NCBI RefSeq assembly: GCF_937934665.1
Contig: NZ_CALGYW010000042.1
Span: 1 to 43,358 of the forward strand
DNA: 43,358 bases
Direction: 5' to 3'
Origin: an uncultured Anaerococcus sp.
GTDB lineage: Bacteria; Bacillota; Clostridia; Tissierellales; Peptoniphilaceae
Positions 1-8,437 of this stretch are shown piece by piece (the first letter of the stretch is position 1; every line of letters starts with the position of its first letter). The notes below the pieces were generated by a model, which ran no database searches, had not been told where the DNA came from, and was given only the letters and a program-made list of their open reading frames with translations. The position numbers and the translations under genes are program-made.

Positions 1-56
1 TATTCATAAAATCTCCTCTCTTTTTTTATTTCTACCCATTTTATAAAATTTTTCAT
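1..56 (-). CDS. Start of an unidentified gene running off the left edge
   Basis: Two overlapping possibilities exist on the minus strand. An ATG at 56 follows a good ribosome binding site (GGAAGGAG at 71-64, spacing 7) and opens a reading frame beginning MKNFIKWVEIKK that is still open at the window edge. A second ATG at 7 follows GAGGAG with spacing 5, in a different frame. Either could be the real start of the next gene, or the first could be a short upstream gene overlapping the second. The ribosome binding site of the first lies inside the 3' arm of the preceding terminator hairpin. Too little sequence is visible to assign a product. Confidence 0.35.
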   Translation of the reverse strand, partial: MKNFIKWVEIKKERRFYE

Positions 57-58
57 AG

Positions 59-89
59 AAAAACTCCTTCCGTCTGTGGAAAGAGTTTT
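59..89 (-). terminator. Rho-independent terminator of the sigma-factor operon
   Basis: A 12-bp stem with one wobble pair (60-71 with 78-89, six-base loop) ends in a run of T on the minus strand. It lies just after the small membrane protein gene and closes the gyrA-rsbV-rsbW-sigma transcript. Its right arm also contains the ribosome binding site of the next gene, so read-through or an opened hairpin could affect translation of that gene (inference). Confidence 0.65.
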
Positions 90-93
90 GTTT

Positions 94-267
94 TCATATA
101 TAGTTTCTTTTGCACTTATCTTCTATACCTGTGCTTAGGATTAGAAAGCCGATGCCTAGACCTGTAACAAGGCCCCTTGCAAGGTCTGGCAAGTCTTGTC
201 CTAAAATTAGTGCTAGGCTTATAAGGGCTAGTCCTATTAGCATATAGGCTTTGTTATTTTTTATCAA
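94..267 (-). CDS. Small two-helix membrane protein (57 aa)
   Basis: A short gene lies immediately after the sigma factor. A TTG start at 267 overlaps the sigma-factor stop codon (TTGA) and is preceded by GGATGG about 7 bases upstream; an in-frame ATG at 243 is the alternative and gives 49 residues. The product has a hydrophobic segment (about residues 9-23), a short polar turn containing QDLPDLARG, a second glycine-rich hydrophobic segment (about 32-46) and a charged tail with one Cys. It is probably an integral membrane protein made with the sigma factor. I do not recognise a family. Position before the terminator and overlap with the sigma gene support it being real. Confidence 0.5.
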   Translation of the reverse strand: MIKNNKAYMLIGLALISLALILGQDLPDLARGLVTGLGIGFLILSTGIEDKCKRNYI

Positions 268-1040
268 TTTTCAGCCATCCTTTCAAATTCTATGGAGAAT
301 TTATTTAGGATTTTTTTCTCAAGTCTTGATACAGTCATCTGGCTTATATCAAGGCTTTCTGCTATGTCAACCTGGGTTCTGCCCTCATAGTACCTAAGTT
401 CTAGGATTTCTTTTTCTAGGTCGGTTAGCCTTTCCTTGGATTTATCTATCAAGTCCTTAAGCTCGATTGAATCGAAGTTCTTATCTTCTTCACCTATTAT
501 TTCTGCAAGGTCGATAGAATTTTCTCCCTTTTGGACAGTGTATTTCATATCGAGGGACTGGGGAGTGTAGACCTTGCTTGCTTCCATGGTTTCAAGGATG
601 GTTTCCTCATCTTCTCCCAGGTAATCAGCTATGTCTGCTATGGTTGGCACTCTTTGGAGTTCCTGGGGAAGGATTTTCTTGGCTACATTTATCTTTTTGT
701 AAAGATTTTGGATACGTCTTGGCACCCTTATTACCCAACCCTTGTCCCTAAAATATCTCTTAAGCTCTCCCATAATTGTCGGAGTTGCAAAGGAGGAGAA
801 GGCATAGCCTTTAGTTGGGTCAAAGCGGTCTACAGCGTTTATTAGTCCTAAGCTTGCTACCTGGTAGAGGTCATCTTTTTCGATTCCCTTGCCTACATAC
901 TTATTTGATAGGATATCAACTATATACATGTGCTCTTCGATTAGCTCATCTCTTAGCTTTTTATCGCGAGTTTTATAAAATTCCTCAAACTTTTTATTTA
1001 TTTCTTCCTTGTACTCTTGGCTGGCATTTGGCTTAGGCAT
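264..1040 (-). CDS. RNA polymerase sigma factor, SigB/SigF/SigG type
   Basis: A 258-residue sigma-70 family factor directing RNA polymerase to alternative promoters. Region 2 is clear (DLYQVASLGLINAVDRF and the melting motif FSSFATPTIMGELKRYFRD), followed by region 3 (VPRRIQNLYKKIN) and a region 4 helix-turn-helix (TQVDIAESLDISQMTVSRLE). The length and the RVPRR segment fit the SigB/SigF/SigG group of stress and sporulation factors rather than the primary sigma. The ATG at 1040 overlaps the end of the upstream anti-sigma gene by 8 bases and follows GAGGAAG. By analogy with B. subtilis, activity is expected to be controlled by the RsbV- and RsbW-like proteins encoded just upstream. With no sporulation genes in view, a stress role is more likely than a spore role, but the exact orthology is uncertain. 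Confidence 0.85.
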   Translation of the reverse strand: MPKPNASQEYKEEINKKFEEFYKTRDKKLRDELIEEHMYIVDILSNKYVGKGIEKDDLYQVASLGLINAVDRFDPTKGYAFSSFATPTIMGELKRYFRDKGWVIRVPRRIQNLYKKINVAKKILPQELQRVPTIADIADYLGEDEETILETMEASKVYTPQSLDMKYTVQKGENSIDLAEIIGEEDKNFDSIELKDLIDKSKERLTDLEKEILELRYYEGRTQVDIAESLDISQMTVSRLEKKILNKFSIEFERMAEN

Positions 1041-1374
1041 GAGTCTTCCTCATAGTTATACTCAAGAGGTCTCCCTCGGTTTTTATCTCATCTGCAAGGG
1101 CTTCTAGGATCGCATCTCTCATGGCTATAGCCCTTGGATCGTCTTTTTTATCTTGGCCAACTACTTCTAGGGTTAGCTTTTCATCTCCTACAAGGAAATT
1201 TAGGTCAAGACCTTCTCTTCCCATCTTGTAGTTTATAGACTCACTTACTAGGACCTTCAAATCTTCGATTTGCTCTATATTAAAACCCATTTCTGAGCCA
1301 AGGCCTGCTACAAAGAGTCTTACTGACTTTTGGTATTTTTTGTTAGCTGGTATTTTTATACTTATCTTATCCAT
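1033..1374 (-). CDS. rsbW: RsbW/SpoIIAB-like anti-sigma factor, short and degenerate
   Basis: A 113-residue protein between an STAS antagonist and a SigB-type sigma factor, the usual place of the anti-sigma kinase. The first half resembles the start of the HATPase_c_2 fold: a basic N terminus, a helix, then a segment (DLKVLVSESINYKM) that corresponds to the kinase N-box. It is shorter than typical RsbW/SpoIIAB (about 140-160 residues). I cannot find the DxGxG (G1) box or the ATP-lid glycine motif; the matching area reads GQDKKDD. It may still bind sigma, but kinase activity is doubtful from sequence. The assignment rests on context as much as on similarity. The start at 1374 lies two bases after the rsbV stop, so translation is probably coupled. 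Confidence 0.65.
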   Translation of the reverse strand: MDKISIKIPANKKYQKSVRLFVAGLGSEMGFNIEQIEDLKVLVSESINYKMGREGLDLNFLVGDEKLTLEVVGQDKKDDPRAIAMRDAILEALADEIKTEGDLLSITMRKTHA

Positions 1375-1376
1375 AC

Positions 1377-1682
1377 TTACTCCATATTAAAGACATCTGT
1401 TAGGTCTGTAATTTTGAAAAGTTTTAAGATATTTTCCTTTGGATTTATTATGGATACTGACCTATCTTTTTCCTTGGCAATCTTATAGATTTTCATAAAT
1501 AGGCCCAGGCCTGTAGAATCTAGGTAGTCAAGGTCTTTTATATCTATTAAAATATCCCTATCTGCCCCTTCGATTTCTCTTTCTATAAAACTTTTAAATT
1601 CATCTTCTGCATAGATATCAAGATCGCCTTTTACTTCTACTAGGAGAAATTTTTCCTTATCGTAAATCTTACTTTCAAACAT
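1377..1682 (-). CDS. rsbV: Anti-sigma factor antagonist (STAS domain, RsbV/SpoIIAA-like)
   Basis: A roughly 101-residue single-domain STAS protein. The motif YLDSTGLGLFMKI contains the conserved serine that the kinase phosphorylates in RsbV/SpoIIAA; the unphosphorylated form binds the anti-sigma factor and frees sigma. The start is placed at ATG 1682, preceded by GAGG at spacing 5-6, rather than at an upstream codon inside gyrA. This ATG overlaps the gyrA stop (ATGTTTGA), implying translational coupling to gyrase. The serine is retained even though the neighbouring kinase-like protein lacks recognisable ATP-binding boxes, so a different kinase or a phosphorylation-independent switch is possible. 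Confidence 0.85.
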   Translation of the reverse strand: MFESKIYDKEKFLLVEVKGDLDIYAEDEFKSFIEREIEGADRDILIDIKDLDYLDSTGLGLFMKIYKIAKEKDRSVSIINPKENILKLFKITDLTDVFNME

Positions 1683-4122
1683 CTTTTTCCTCATCTTCCA
1701 ACATGTTATCATAGGTTGTAACTGAAACTATAGCATCTTCTTCGCTGGCGAGATTTTTAAGCTTAACACCTAGGGTATTTCTGCCTGTAGTTGATACATC
1801 TCTCGCTACAAGTCTTATCATATCACCTTTTTTAGATACCATCATGATATCTGTATCTAGGTCTACTGGGAGGGTATCTACTACCTTGCCGGTTTTTTCA
1901 TTAACCTTATGGCATCTTACACCCTTGCCGCCCCTGTTTTGGTTTTTGAAGTTGTTAAAGGAGGTTTTTTTACCAAATCCATTTCTTGTCACAACTAAAA
2001 GATAGGTCTCATCGCCCTTGATATTCATACTTACTACTGCATCGTCCTTATCAAGTCTTATAGCCCTAACCCCCATGGCGGTCCTGCCCATGGTTCTGAC
2101 GTCTTTGGTGTTAAACTGGATAGTCATACCATTTTGAGTAGAGATAATTAACTCTTCGTCCTTTTCAATCTGTCTTACAGATATTAGCTTATCGTTATCT
2201 TTTAGGGAAATAGCTATAATGCCATTTCTTCTAATATTGGTGAAGTTTTCTGCGTCGGTTTTTTTGATTTGACCGTTTTGGGTTTGAAGGACTACCTGGC
2301 TATTTTTATCTATTTCCGAAAGGGCCATCATTTCTGTGATTTTTTCGCCACTTTCTAGATTTAGGATATTTATTATAGCCTGTCCCCTTGATGTACGGCT
2401 TCCTTCTGGAATCCTGTAGGCTTCTAGGGAGTAAACCTTACCTAGGGAGGTAAAGATTAAGAGGTCTTCGTGGGTGTTGGTTGTGATTATCTTTTTGATA
2501 AAGTCACCTTCCTTGGTATTGCCAGCTGCAATGCCCTTACCACCCCTATTTTGTACCTTGTAGGTATCTATAGGAAGTCTCTTGATGTAGCCATCCTTGG
2601 TTAGGGTAATTAGGATATCTTCTTCTTCTATTAGCTCGGTTATATCAAGTTCTCCCTCATCTGGGACTATCTTTGTACGTCTATCATCGGCGTATTTTTC
2701 CTTGATTTCTGTAATTTCATCAATTATTAGGTTAATTAAAGTCTCTTCAGAGTTTAGGATTGAGAGTAAGTACTCAATAGTTTCTTTAAGTTCCTTATTT
2801 TCTGCCTTTAGCTTTTCAATTTCTAGACCTGATAGACGTTTTAATTGCATGTCTAAAATCGCTTGAGACTGAGCATCTGATAGTTTATACCTATCAAAGA
2901 AGATCTTTTTGATTTGGTCATTGTCATAGGAAGACCTAATAATTTTTATGATCTCATCTATGTGGTCTATGGCTATAATAAGACCCTCTACTATATGTTT
3001 TCTCTCGCGGGCCTTGGATAGGTCAAAGTTGGTCCTACGGGTTACCACTTCCTTTTGGTGCTCTACGTAGTTTGCTATAAGGTCTTTGAGAGTTAAAACC
3101 TTTGGCTCCCCATTAACAAGGGCTAGGTTTATAATACCAAAGGTATTTTCTAGTTGGGTATACTTATAAAGGTTATTTAGGACTATATTTGCATTGGAAT
3201 CTCTCTTGATTTCAATGACAATTCTCATGCCCTTTCTGTTAGATTCGTCTCTGATATCAGAAATGCCCTCTACTCTTTTTTCCTTAACAAGGTTGGCAAT
3301 TTTTTCTATAAGTCTTGCCTTATTTACCTGGTAGGGAATTTCTGTAATTATTATTCTTTCCCTATTTTTCTTAAAAGGCTCGATTCTTGCTACTGCTCTT
3401 TGCTTAATCTTGCCTCTGCCTGTCATATAGGCATCTCTAATGCCAGATTTGCCTAAGATATGGGCCCCTGTTGGGAAGTCTGGTCCTGGGATGATTTTTA
3501 GTAGGTCATCTATTTCGATTTCTGGGTCTTTCATGTAGGCAATACATGCGTCTATAGCCTCACCCAGGTTGTGAGGGGCCATGTTAGTTGCCATACCTAC
3601 GGCTATACCGTTTGACCCATTTACTAGAAGATTTGGAAATCTTGAAGGAAGGACAGCAGGTTCCATCTCTTCGCCATCGAAGTTTGGTACAAAGTCTACT
3701 GTGTCCTTGTTTATATCCCTAAGCATCTCCTTGGCAATCTTGCTCATCCTTACTTCTGTGTAACGCATGGCAGCTGCCGCATCGCCGTCTATAGAACCAA
3801 AGTTACCCTGGCCTTGGGCTAGAGGGTACCTGGTTGAAAAGTCTTGGGCAAGCCTTACTAGGGCATCGTAGATAGCAGAGTCACCATGAGGGTGAAATTT
3901 ACCCATTACATCTCCGACAATCCTGGCTGATTTTCTGGTTGGTTTATTTGGATCAAGGCCTAGCTGCTGCATACCGTAAAGGATTCTCCTGTGAACAGGT
4001 TTTAAGCCATCACGGACATCAGGTAGGGCCCTTGCTACTATTACAGACATCGAATACTCAAGATAAGATGTTTTCATCTTCTTTTCGAGGTCTATATTAA
4101 TTATGTTTTGATTTTCTGTCAT
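1675..4122 (-). CDS. gyrA: DNA gyrase subunit A
   Basis: An 815-residue type II topoisomerase subunit that cuts and rejoins DNA with GyrB to introduce negative supercoils. The N-terminal breakage-reunion domain has the quinolone region HPHGDSAIYDALVRLAQDFS (Ser and Asp at the usual quinolone-contact positions 83 and 87 of the E. coli protein) and the catalytic Tyr in AAAMRYTE. The C-terminal DNA-wrapping domain carries repeated blades and the GyrA-box (QNRGGKGI). It ends in a short acidic tail, DEEKDV. It lies 9 bases after gyrB, and its last 8 bases overlap the start of rsbV. The length is normal for the family. Confidence 0.97.
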   Translation of the reverse strand: MTENQNIINIDLEKKMKTSYLEYSMSVIVARALPDVRDGLKPVHRRILYGMQQLGLDPNKPTRKSARIVGDVMGKFHPHGDSAIYDALVRLAQDFSTRYPLAQGQGNFGSIDGDAAAAMRYTEVRMSKIAKEMLRDINKDTVDFVPNFDGEEMEPAVLPSRFPNLLVNGSNGIAVGMATNMAPHNLGEAIDACIAYMKDPEIEIDDLLKIIPGPDFPTGAHILGKSGIRDAYMTGRGKIKQRAVARIEPFKKNRERIIITEIPYQVNKARLIEKIANLVKEKRVEGISDIRDESNRKGMRIVIEIKRDSNANIVLNNLYKYTQLENTFGIINLALVNGEPKVLTLKDLIANYVEHQKEVVTRRTNFDLSKARERKHIVEGLIIAIDHIDEIIKIIRSSYDNDQIKKIFFDRYKLSDAQSQAILDMQLKRLSGLEIEKLKAENKELKETIEYLLSILNSEETLINLIIDEITEIKEKYADDRRTKIVPDEGELDITELIEEEDILITLTKDGYIKRLPIDTYKVQNRGGKGIAAGNTKEGDFIKKIITTNTHEDLLIFTSLGKVYSLEAYRIPEGSRTSRGQAIINILNLESGEKITEMMALSEIDKNSQVVLQTQNGQIKKTDAENFTNIRRNGIIAISLKDNDKLISVRQIEKDEELIISTQNGMTIQFNTKDVRTMGRTAMGVRAIRLDKDDAVVSMNIKGDETYLLVVTRNGFGKKTSFNNFKNQNRGGKGVRCHKVNEKTGKVVDTLPVDLDTDIMMVSKKGDMIRLVARDVSTTGRNTLGVKLKNLASEEDAIVSVTTYDNMLEDEEKDV

Positions 4123-4131
4123 TTAAGCCTC

Positions 4132-6033
4132 CTATACGTCTATATCTGTAACGTACTTGGCATTTTCTTGGATAAAGTTACGTCTAGGTTCTACCTTTTC
4201 ACCCATTAATAGGGAGAAGGTATCATCTGTAGTTGTAGATTCTAGGTCTTCTTCAACCCTTAGTAGAACACGCCTATCTGGATCCATGGTTGTCTCCCAT
4301 AATTGTTCGGCATTCATCTCACCTAGACCCTTATACCTATTTATCTTATAGGATGCACCACCTAGTTCTTTGATAAACTTATCCTTTTCGTCATCGGAAT
4401 ATACATATCTTTCTTTCCTACCCTGGCTAATCCTATATAAAGGAGGAAGGGCTACATAAACGTGGCCTTCATCTATAAGTTCTTTCATGTACCTATAGAA
4501 GAAAGTAAGGAGCAGGGTCCTGATGTGGGCTCCGTCCACGTCCGCATCTGTCATGATTATTATCTTTCCGTAGCGGAGTTTTGATATATCAAATTCCTTG
4601 CCTATACCTGTACCGAAGGCTGTGATCATATTTTTAATTTCTTCTGAATTTAAAACCCTATCTAGGTGGGCCTTTTCTACGTTCATAATCTTGCCCCTAA
4701 GTGGAAGGATAGCTTGAATCCTATTATCTCTTCCGCCTTTGGCAGATCCACCCGCAGAGTTACCCTCGACGATAAATATTTCATTTTCGCCTATGTCTGT
4801 TGATTGACAGTCAGCAAGCTTGCCTGGAAGGGTTGCAGAATCAAGGATTGACCTTTTACGTGTTAGATCTCTTGCCTTTCTTGCTGCTTCTCTGGCACGT
4901 CTACTTGCTAGAGCCTTATCAATTATAGATTTGGCTGGTTTTGGATTTTCTTCAAGGAAGGCAGCTAGATTTTCTGATACATAAGAATCTACCGCTCCCC
5001 TTACTTCTGAGTTACCAAGCTTAGACTTGGTTTGCCCCTCAAATTGTGGCTCAGAAATTTTTACAGATATGATGGCTGTAATACCTTCTCTGATATCCTC
5101 TCCTTGGAGGTTGTCTTCATTTTCTTTTATAAAGTTATACTTTCTGGCATAGTCGTTTAATGTTCTTGTTAAAGATGACCTAAGACCTGAAAGGTGGGTA
5201 CCACCCTCTGGAGTTTGGATATTGTTGGCATAGGATAGGATATTTTCGCTATAGCCATCTGTATATTGGAAGGCAAATTCTACCTCTACCCCTTCTTGGC
5301 TGCCGTCAAAGTGAGGAACCATATTCATGATTGGGTCTTTGTTGCGGTTTAAGAAGGTTACAAATTCTGAAATACCCCCATCAAACTTAAAGGAAATCTT
5401 AAAATCTTCCCTTTCGTCTTCAAAGATTATCTCTACTCCCCTATTAAGGAAGGCCATCTCCCTAAACCTATTTTCTAAGATAGATCTTTCAAAAACAATT
5501 GTATCAAATATTTCACTATCTGGCTTAAAGGTAATAGTTGTACCTGTTTCTGTTGTATTTCCAACTATTTCTATGTCCTTGGTGACTTCTCCTCTAGCAA
5601 ATTCCATCCTATAGATGTGACCGTCTCTTTTTACCTCTGCTATGAGGTATTCTGAAAGGGCGTTTACTACTGATACACCAACACCATGGAGTCCTCCTGA
5701 AACCTTGTAGGCTGAGTCATCAAACTTACCACCTGCGTGAAGAACTGTAAGAACAGTCTCAAGTGTTGACTTATGGGTTGTTGGGTGCTCTTTAACAGGG
5801 ATTCCTGATCCGTCATCTTCAACACTTACAACATTATCCTTATCAATAGTTACCTTTATGTAGTCACAACGACCTGCTAGGGCCTCGTCTACTGAGTTAT
5901 CCACTACCTCATAAACTAGGTGGTGAAGTCCTCTTGAACTTGTTGAGCCGATATACATACCAGGTCTTAGTCTAACGGGTTCTAGTCCCTCTAAGACCCT
6001 GATATTACCAGCATCATAATTGTTTTCTGTCAT
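4132..6033 (-). CDS. gyrB: DNA gyrase subunit B
   Basis: The ATPase subunit of gyrase, about 633 residues. The GHKL ATPase domain shows VRLRPGMYIGS, the N-box VYEVVDNSVDEALAG, VEDDGSGIPV and GGLHGVGVSVVNALS. The TOPRIM domain carries IFIVEGNSAGGSAKGGRD and the Mg-binding MTDADVDGAHIRTLLL, followed by the C-terminal YKGLGEMN region. The start is set at the ATG at 6033, because it follows AAAGGA at normal spacing and begins MTENNYDAGNIRVLEG as in homologues; the frame stays open further upstream only inside recF. The gene overlaps the recF end by 20 bases. Confidence 0.97.
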   Translation of the reverse strand: MTENNYDAGNIRVLEGLEPVRLRPGMYIGSTSSRGLHHLVYEVVDNSVDEALAGRCDYIKVTIDKDNVVSVEDDGSGIPVKEHPTTHKSTLETVLTVLHAGGKFDDSAYKVSGGLHGVGVSVVNALSEYLIAEVKRDGHIYRMEFARGEVTKDIEIVGNTTETGTTITFKPDSEIFDTIVFERSILENRFREMAFLNRGVEIIFEDEREDFKISFKFDGGISEFVTFLNRNKDPIMNMVPHFDGSQEGVEVEFAFQYTDGYSENILSYANNIQTPEGGTHLSGLRSSLTRTLNDYARKYNFIKENEDNLQGEDIREGITAIISVKISEPQFEGQTKSKLGNSEVRGAVDSYVSENLAAFLEENPKPAKSIIDKALASRRAREAARKARDLTRKRSILDSATLPGKLADCQSTDIGENEIFIVEGNSAGGSAKGGRDNRIQAILPLRGKIMNVEKAHLDRVLNSEEIKNMITAFGTGIGKEFDISKLRYGKIIIMTDADVDGAHIRTLLLTFFYRYMKELIDEGHVYVALPPLYRISQGRKERYVYSDDEKDKFIKELGGASYKINRYKGLGEMNAEQLWETTMDPDRRVLLRVEEDLESTTTDDTFSLLMGEKVEPRRNFIQENAKYVTDIDV

Positions 6034-7114
6034 ATTTATCCTTTCTAATTCTGCCATCTGAGATGTAGGAAATCTTATCAGCTGAAACATTTTCCAAACT
6101 CTTGGTGTTGGTTGCTGTGATTATAGTTTGGTAGTCGGATAGATTTTCTAGGAGAAACTTACTCCTAGTCTCATCTAGTTCCGAAAACACGTCATCAAGC
6201 AAAATCACAGCCCTATCGCCACTTATCTCCCTCAATAGTTTAACTTCAGCAAGCTTTATATTGATAATAGCTGACCTTTGTTGGCCTTGGGAGGCAAAGA
6301 GCCTGGTGTTTTTTCCGTTGATTTTGATTATTATATCATCCCTGTGGATACCAGCTTGAGTGCTAAGGTACTTTAAGTCCTCATTTCTCTTTGCCCTAAA
6401 ATTTTTATAGTATTCTTCCATATTTTCTGCACTTATATCTGGAAGGTAGTCTATTTCTAACTTTTCCCTTCCTTTGGTAAGGGCTGTTTGAAAGTCCTGG
6501 GCATATTTTTCTACAAATTTTACAAACTTTAGCCTTGACTTATAAATCCTATAGCCTTCCTTGACTAGGGACTTATCAAAGGCATCAAGCTGCTCATTAA
6601 AGTAGGAGGACGATTTATTTTTAAGTAGTTTATTTCTAGCAATTAAAATCTTGTCATAGTCTTTTTTAACCCTTGCATAGGAAGAGTCTATAGATGTGAT
6701 TATCTCATCTAAAAGATCTCTTCTAAGGTTGGGACCCTCTTTAATAATAGAAAGGTCCTCTGGGGTAAATAAGACTAGTTTAAAAAGCGATTTTAAATCC
6801 TTGTTCCTCTTATATTCTACTTCATTTACGAAAATATTCTTATCAGACCCTTCGACCCTAATTAGGACCTTCTTGAAGGAACGTCCCTTTCTGATAGTCC
6901 CTGAGATTTCCATCTTATCTTGGCCAAAATTTATTATGTCCTTATCCCTTAGCTTTTTAAAGGATGTGGCATTGGCCAAGTAATAGCAAGACTCAAGTAA
7001 ATTTGTCTTGCCCTGGGCATTGTCTCCGATAAAAATATTTGTGGAGTCATTAAAAGAAACTGACTCATAAAAATAATTCCTAAAATTGTATAGTTTTATA
7101 TCCTGGATCCACAT
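6014..7114 (-). CDS. recF: DNA replication and repair protein RecF
   Basis: A 366-residue SMC-like ATPase that helps load RecA at single-strand gaps. Visible motifs are the Walker A GDNAQGKT (residues 30-37), the ABC signature region FASQGQQRSAIINIKLAE and the Walker B ILLDDVFSELD. Its start at 7114 shares a base region with the yaaA stop, and its end overlaps gyrB by 20 bases. It belongs to the dnaA-dnaN-yaaA-recF-gyrB string typical of Firmicutes origins. Confidence 0.96.
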   Translation of the reverse strand: MWIQDIKLYNFRNYFYESVSFNDSTNIFIGDNAQGKTNLLESCYYLANATSFKKLRDKDIINFGQDKMEISGTIRKGRSFKKVLIRVEGSDKNIFVNEVEYKRNKDLKSLFKLVLFTPEDLSIIKEGPNLRRDLLDEIITSIDSSYARVKKDYDKILIARNKLLKNKSSSYFNEQLDAFDKSLVKEGYRIYKSRLKFVKFVEKYAQDFQTALTKGREKLEIDYLPDISAENMEEYYKNFRAKRNEDLKYLSTQAGIHRDDIIIKINGKNTRLFASQGQQRSAIINIKLAEVKLLREISGDRAVILLDDVFSELDETRSKFLLENLSDYQTIITATNTKSLENVSADKISYISDGRIRKDKYDRKQL

Positions 7115-7320
7115 TATTTGATAATTATCTTCACCTCATCGAAGATAACTTCATCTCCTGGGTGGATTTTCTTGCCGGCTATATAACAAGGTTCGTTATT
7201 TAATAAAACGCCTTCTTCCCTTATTATAAGCTTGGCTAAGCCTCCTGAAGGGATGAGGTCTGTCGCCTTTAGGAGATCCTTAAGTTTTATTTCTTCTGTT
7301 TTAAATTCTAATACTTCCAT
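7114..7320 (-). CDS. yaaA: S4-domain protein YaaA
   Basis: A small S4-type RNA-binding protein of 68 residues. The core KLKDLLKATDLIPSGGLAKLII followed by GVLLNNEPCYIAGKKIHPGD is the S4 fold as found in the YaaA/RlbA group that sits between dnaN and recF in Firmicutes. In B. subtilis this gene is implicated in ribosome assembly. The ATG at 7320 is preferred; an in-frame TTG at 7335 inside the dnaN tail would add five residues. It is tightly packed between dnaN and recF. Confidence 0.9.
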   Translation of the reverse strand: MEVLEFKTEEIKLKDLLKATDLIPSGGLAKLIIREEGVLLNNEPCYIAGKKIHPGDEVIFDEVKIIIK

Positions 7321-7324
7321 TATC

Positions 7325-8437
7325 TTACCTTGCAAGCCTTACTGGGAGAACTAGGTAGGTATAGTCCTCGCCTTCGTGTTTACTAGATGTAGGGTAGATT
7401 AGACAAGGATTTAGGCTTGATTTGAAGTTTAGTTTGATTTTTTCGCTATCGCAAGCCTTGACTCCATCTTGCATATACTTGGCATTAAAGGCTATATCGA
7501 GTCCTTCTCCTTCTTGGTCTATTTCTATTACTTCCTTAACATCCCCTATTTCAGAATTGCTTCTTAATGTCATGGCCCTATCTTCAATATTAACTCTAAT
7601 TAGGTTGGCCCTGCCTGGGTCTGATAGGACTTGAGCCCTATCAAGGGCTGATGTTAGGGATGATTTTTCTACTATAACTGAAGTTTCTGAGATATCGTTG
7701 ATGATATTTCTGTAGTCGATAAAGTTTTTATCTATTACCTTGCATAACATGGTAGTATCTTCTGATACAAACATTAGGTCATTATCATTCTTATATAAAA
7801 GAGTCTTACTATCATCAGATACAATCCTTGACCATTCTATAAGAGATCTTTTAGGGATAATATATTCTGTATTTTCAAAATCAGCTGGGTAATCAAGCTT
7901 AATTTTTTTAAGAGCTACCCTGTAGCCATCTAGGGCTACCATATTTAGCTTTCCTTCCCTAAGTTCAAAGAGAATACCTGTTAGGGCAAGCTTGGTTTCA
8001 TCTAGGGTTGTGGCAAATTCTGTTTGGTTTATAGATCTTTTTAGCTTGTCATTATCTATAGAAAGAGCCACTGTATTTGGGATTTTTATTTCTTCCTTGT
8101 CAAAATATTCAAAGGCAACTAGGTTGAATTTACTTCTCTTACAAGAGATTTTAATCTTGCCATTATCTAGTTCTATCTTTACTAGCTCATCTGGTAGTTT
8201 TCTTATAATATTAGTAATTAAATCTGCCTTTACTGCCATAACTCCATCTTTTATGATTTTTGCGTCAGCTAGGGTTTTTATAGATATTTCACCATCAAAA
8301 GAAGTCATTGATAGTCTATCATTTTCTGTACTAAAGTATATTAATTCATGTATCTGTATATTGGTAGATTTAGATACAGCCCTATTTACTATGGAGAGGG
8401 CTTTTATTAATTCTTTTTGTTTTATTTCAAATTTCAT
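7325..8437 (-). CDS. dnaN: DNA polymerase III sliding clamp (beta subunit)
   Basis: A 370-residue sliding clamp with three repeated domains. The N terminus (MKFEIKQKELIKALSIVNRAVS) and the C-terminal LVLPVRL, part of the clamp's protein-binding pocket, are typical. The start ATG at 8437 follows AAGGAG at good spacing. It lies directly after the DnaA-trio region, so its promoter and leader are embedded in the origin unwinding site. No clear sigma-A promoter could be picked out. Confidence 0.97.
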   Translation of the reverse strand: MKFEIKQKELIKALSIVNRAVSKSTNIQIHELIYFSTENDRLSMTSFDGEISIKTLADAKIIKDGVMAVKADLITNIIRKLPDELVKIELDNGKIKISCKRSKFNLVAFEYFDKEEIKIPNTVALSIDNDKLKRSINQTEFATTLDETKLALTGILFELREGKLNMVALDGYRVALKKIKLDYPADFENTEYIIPKRSLIEWSRIVSDDSKTLLYKNDNDLMFVSEDTTMLCKVIDKNFIDYRNIINDISETSVIVEKSSLTSALDRAQVLSDPGRANLIRVNIEDRAMTLRSNSEIGDVKEVIEIDQEGEGLDIAFNAKYMQDGVKACDSEKIKLNFKSSLNPCLIYPTSSKHEGEDYTYLVLPVRLAR

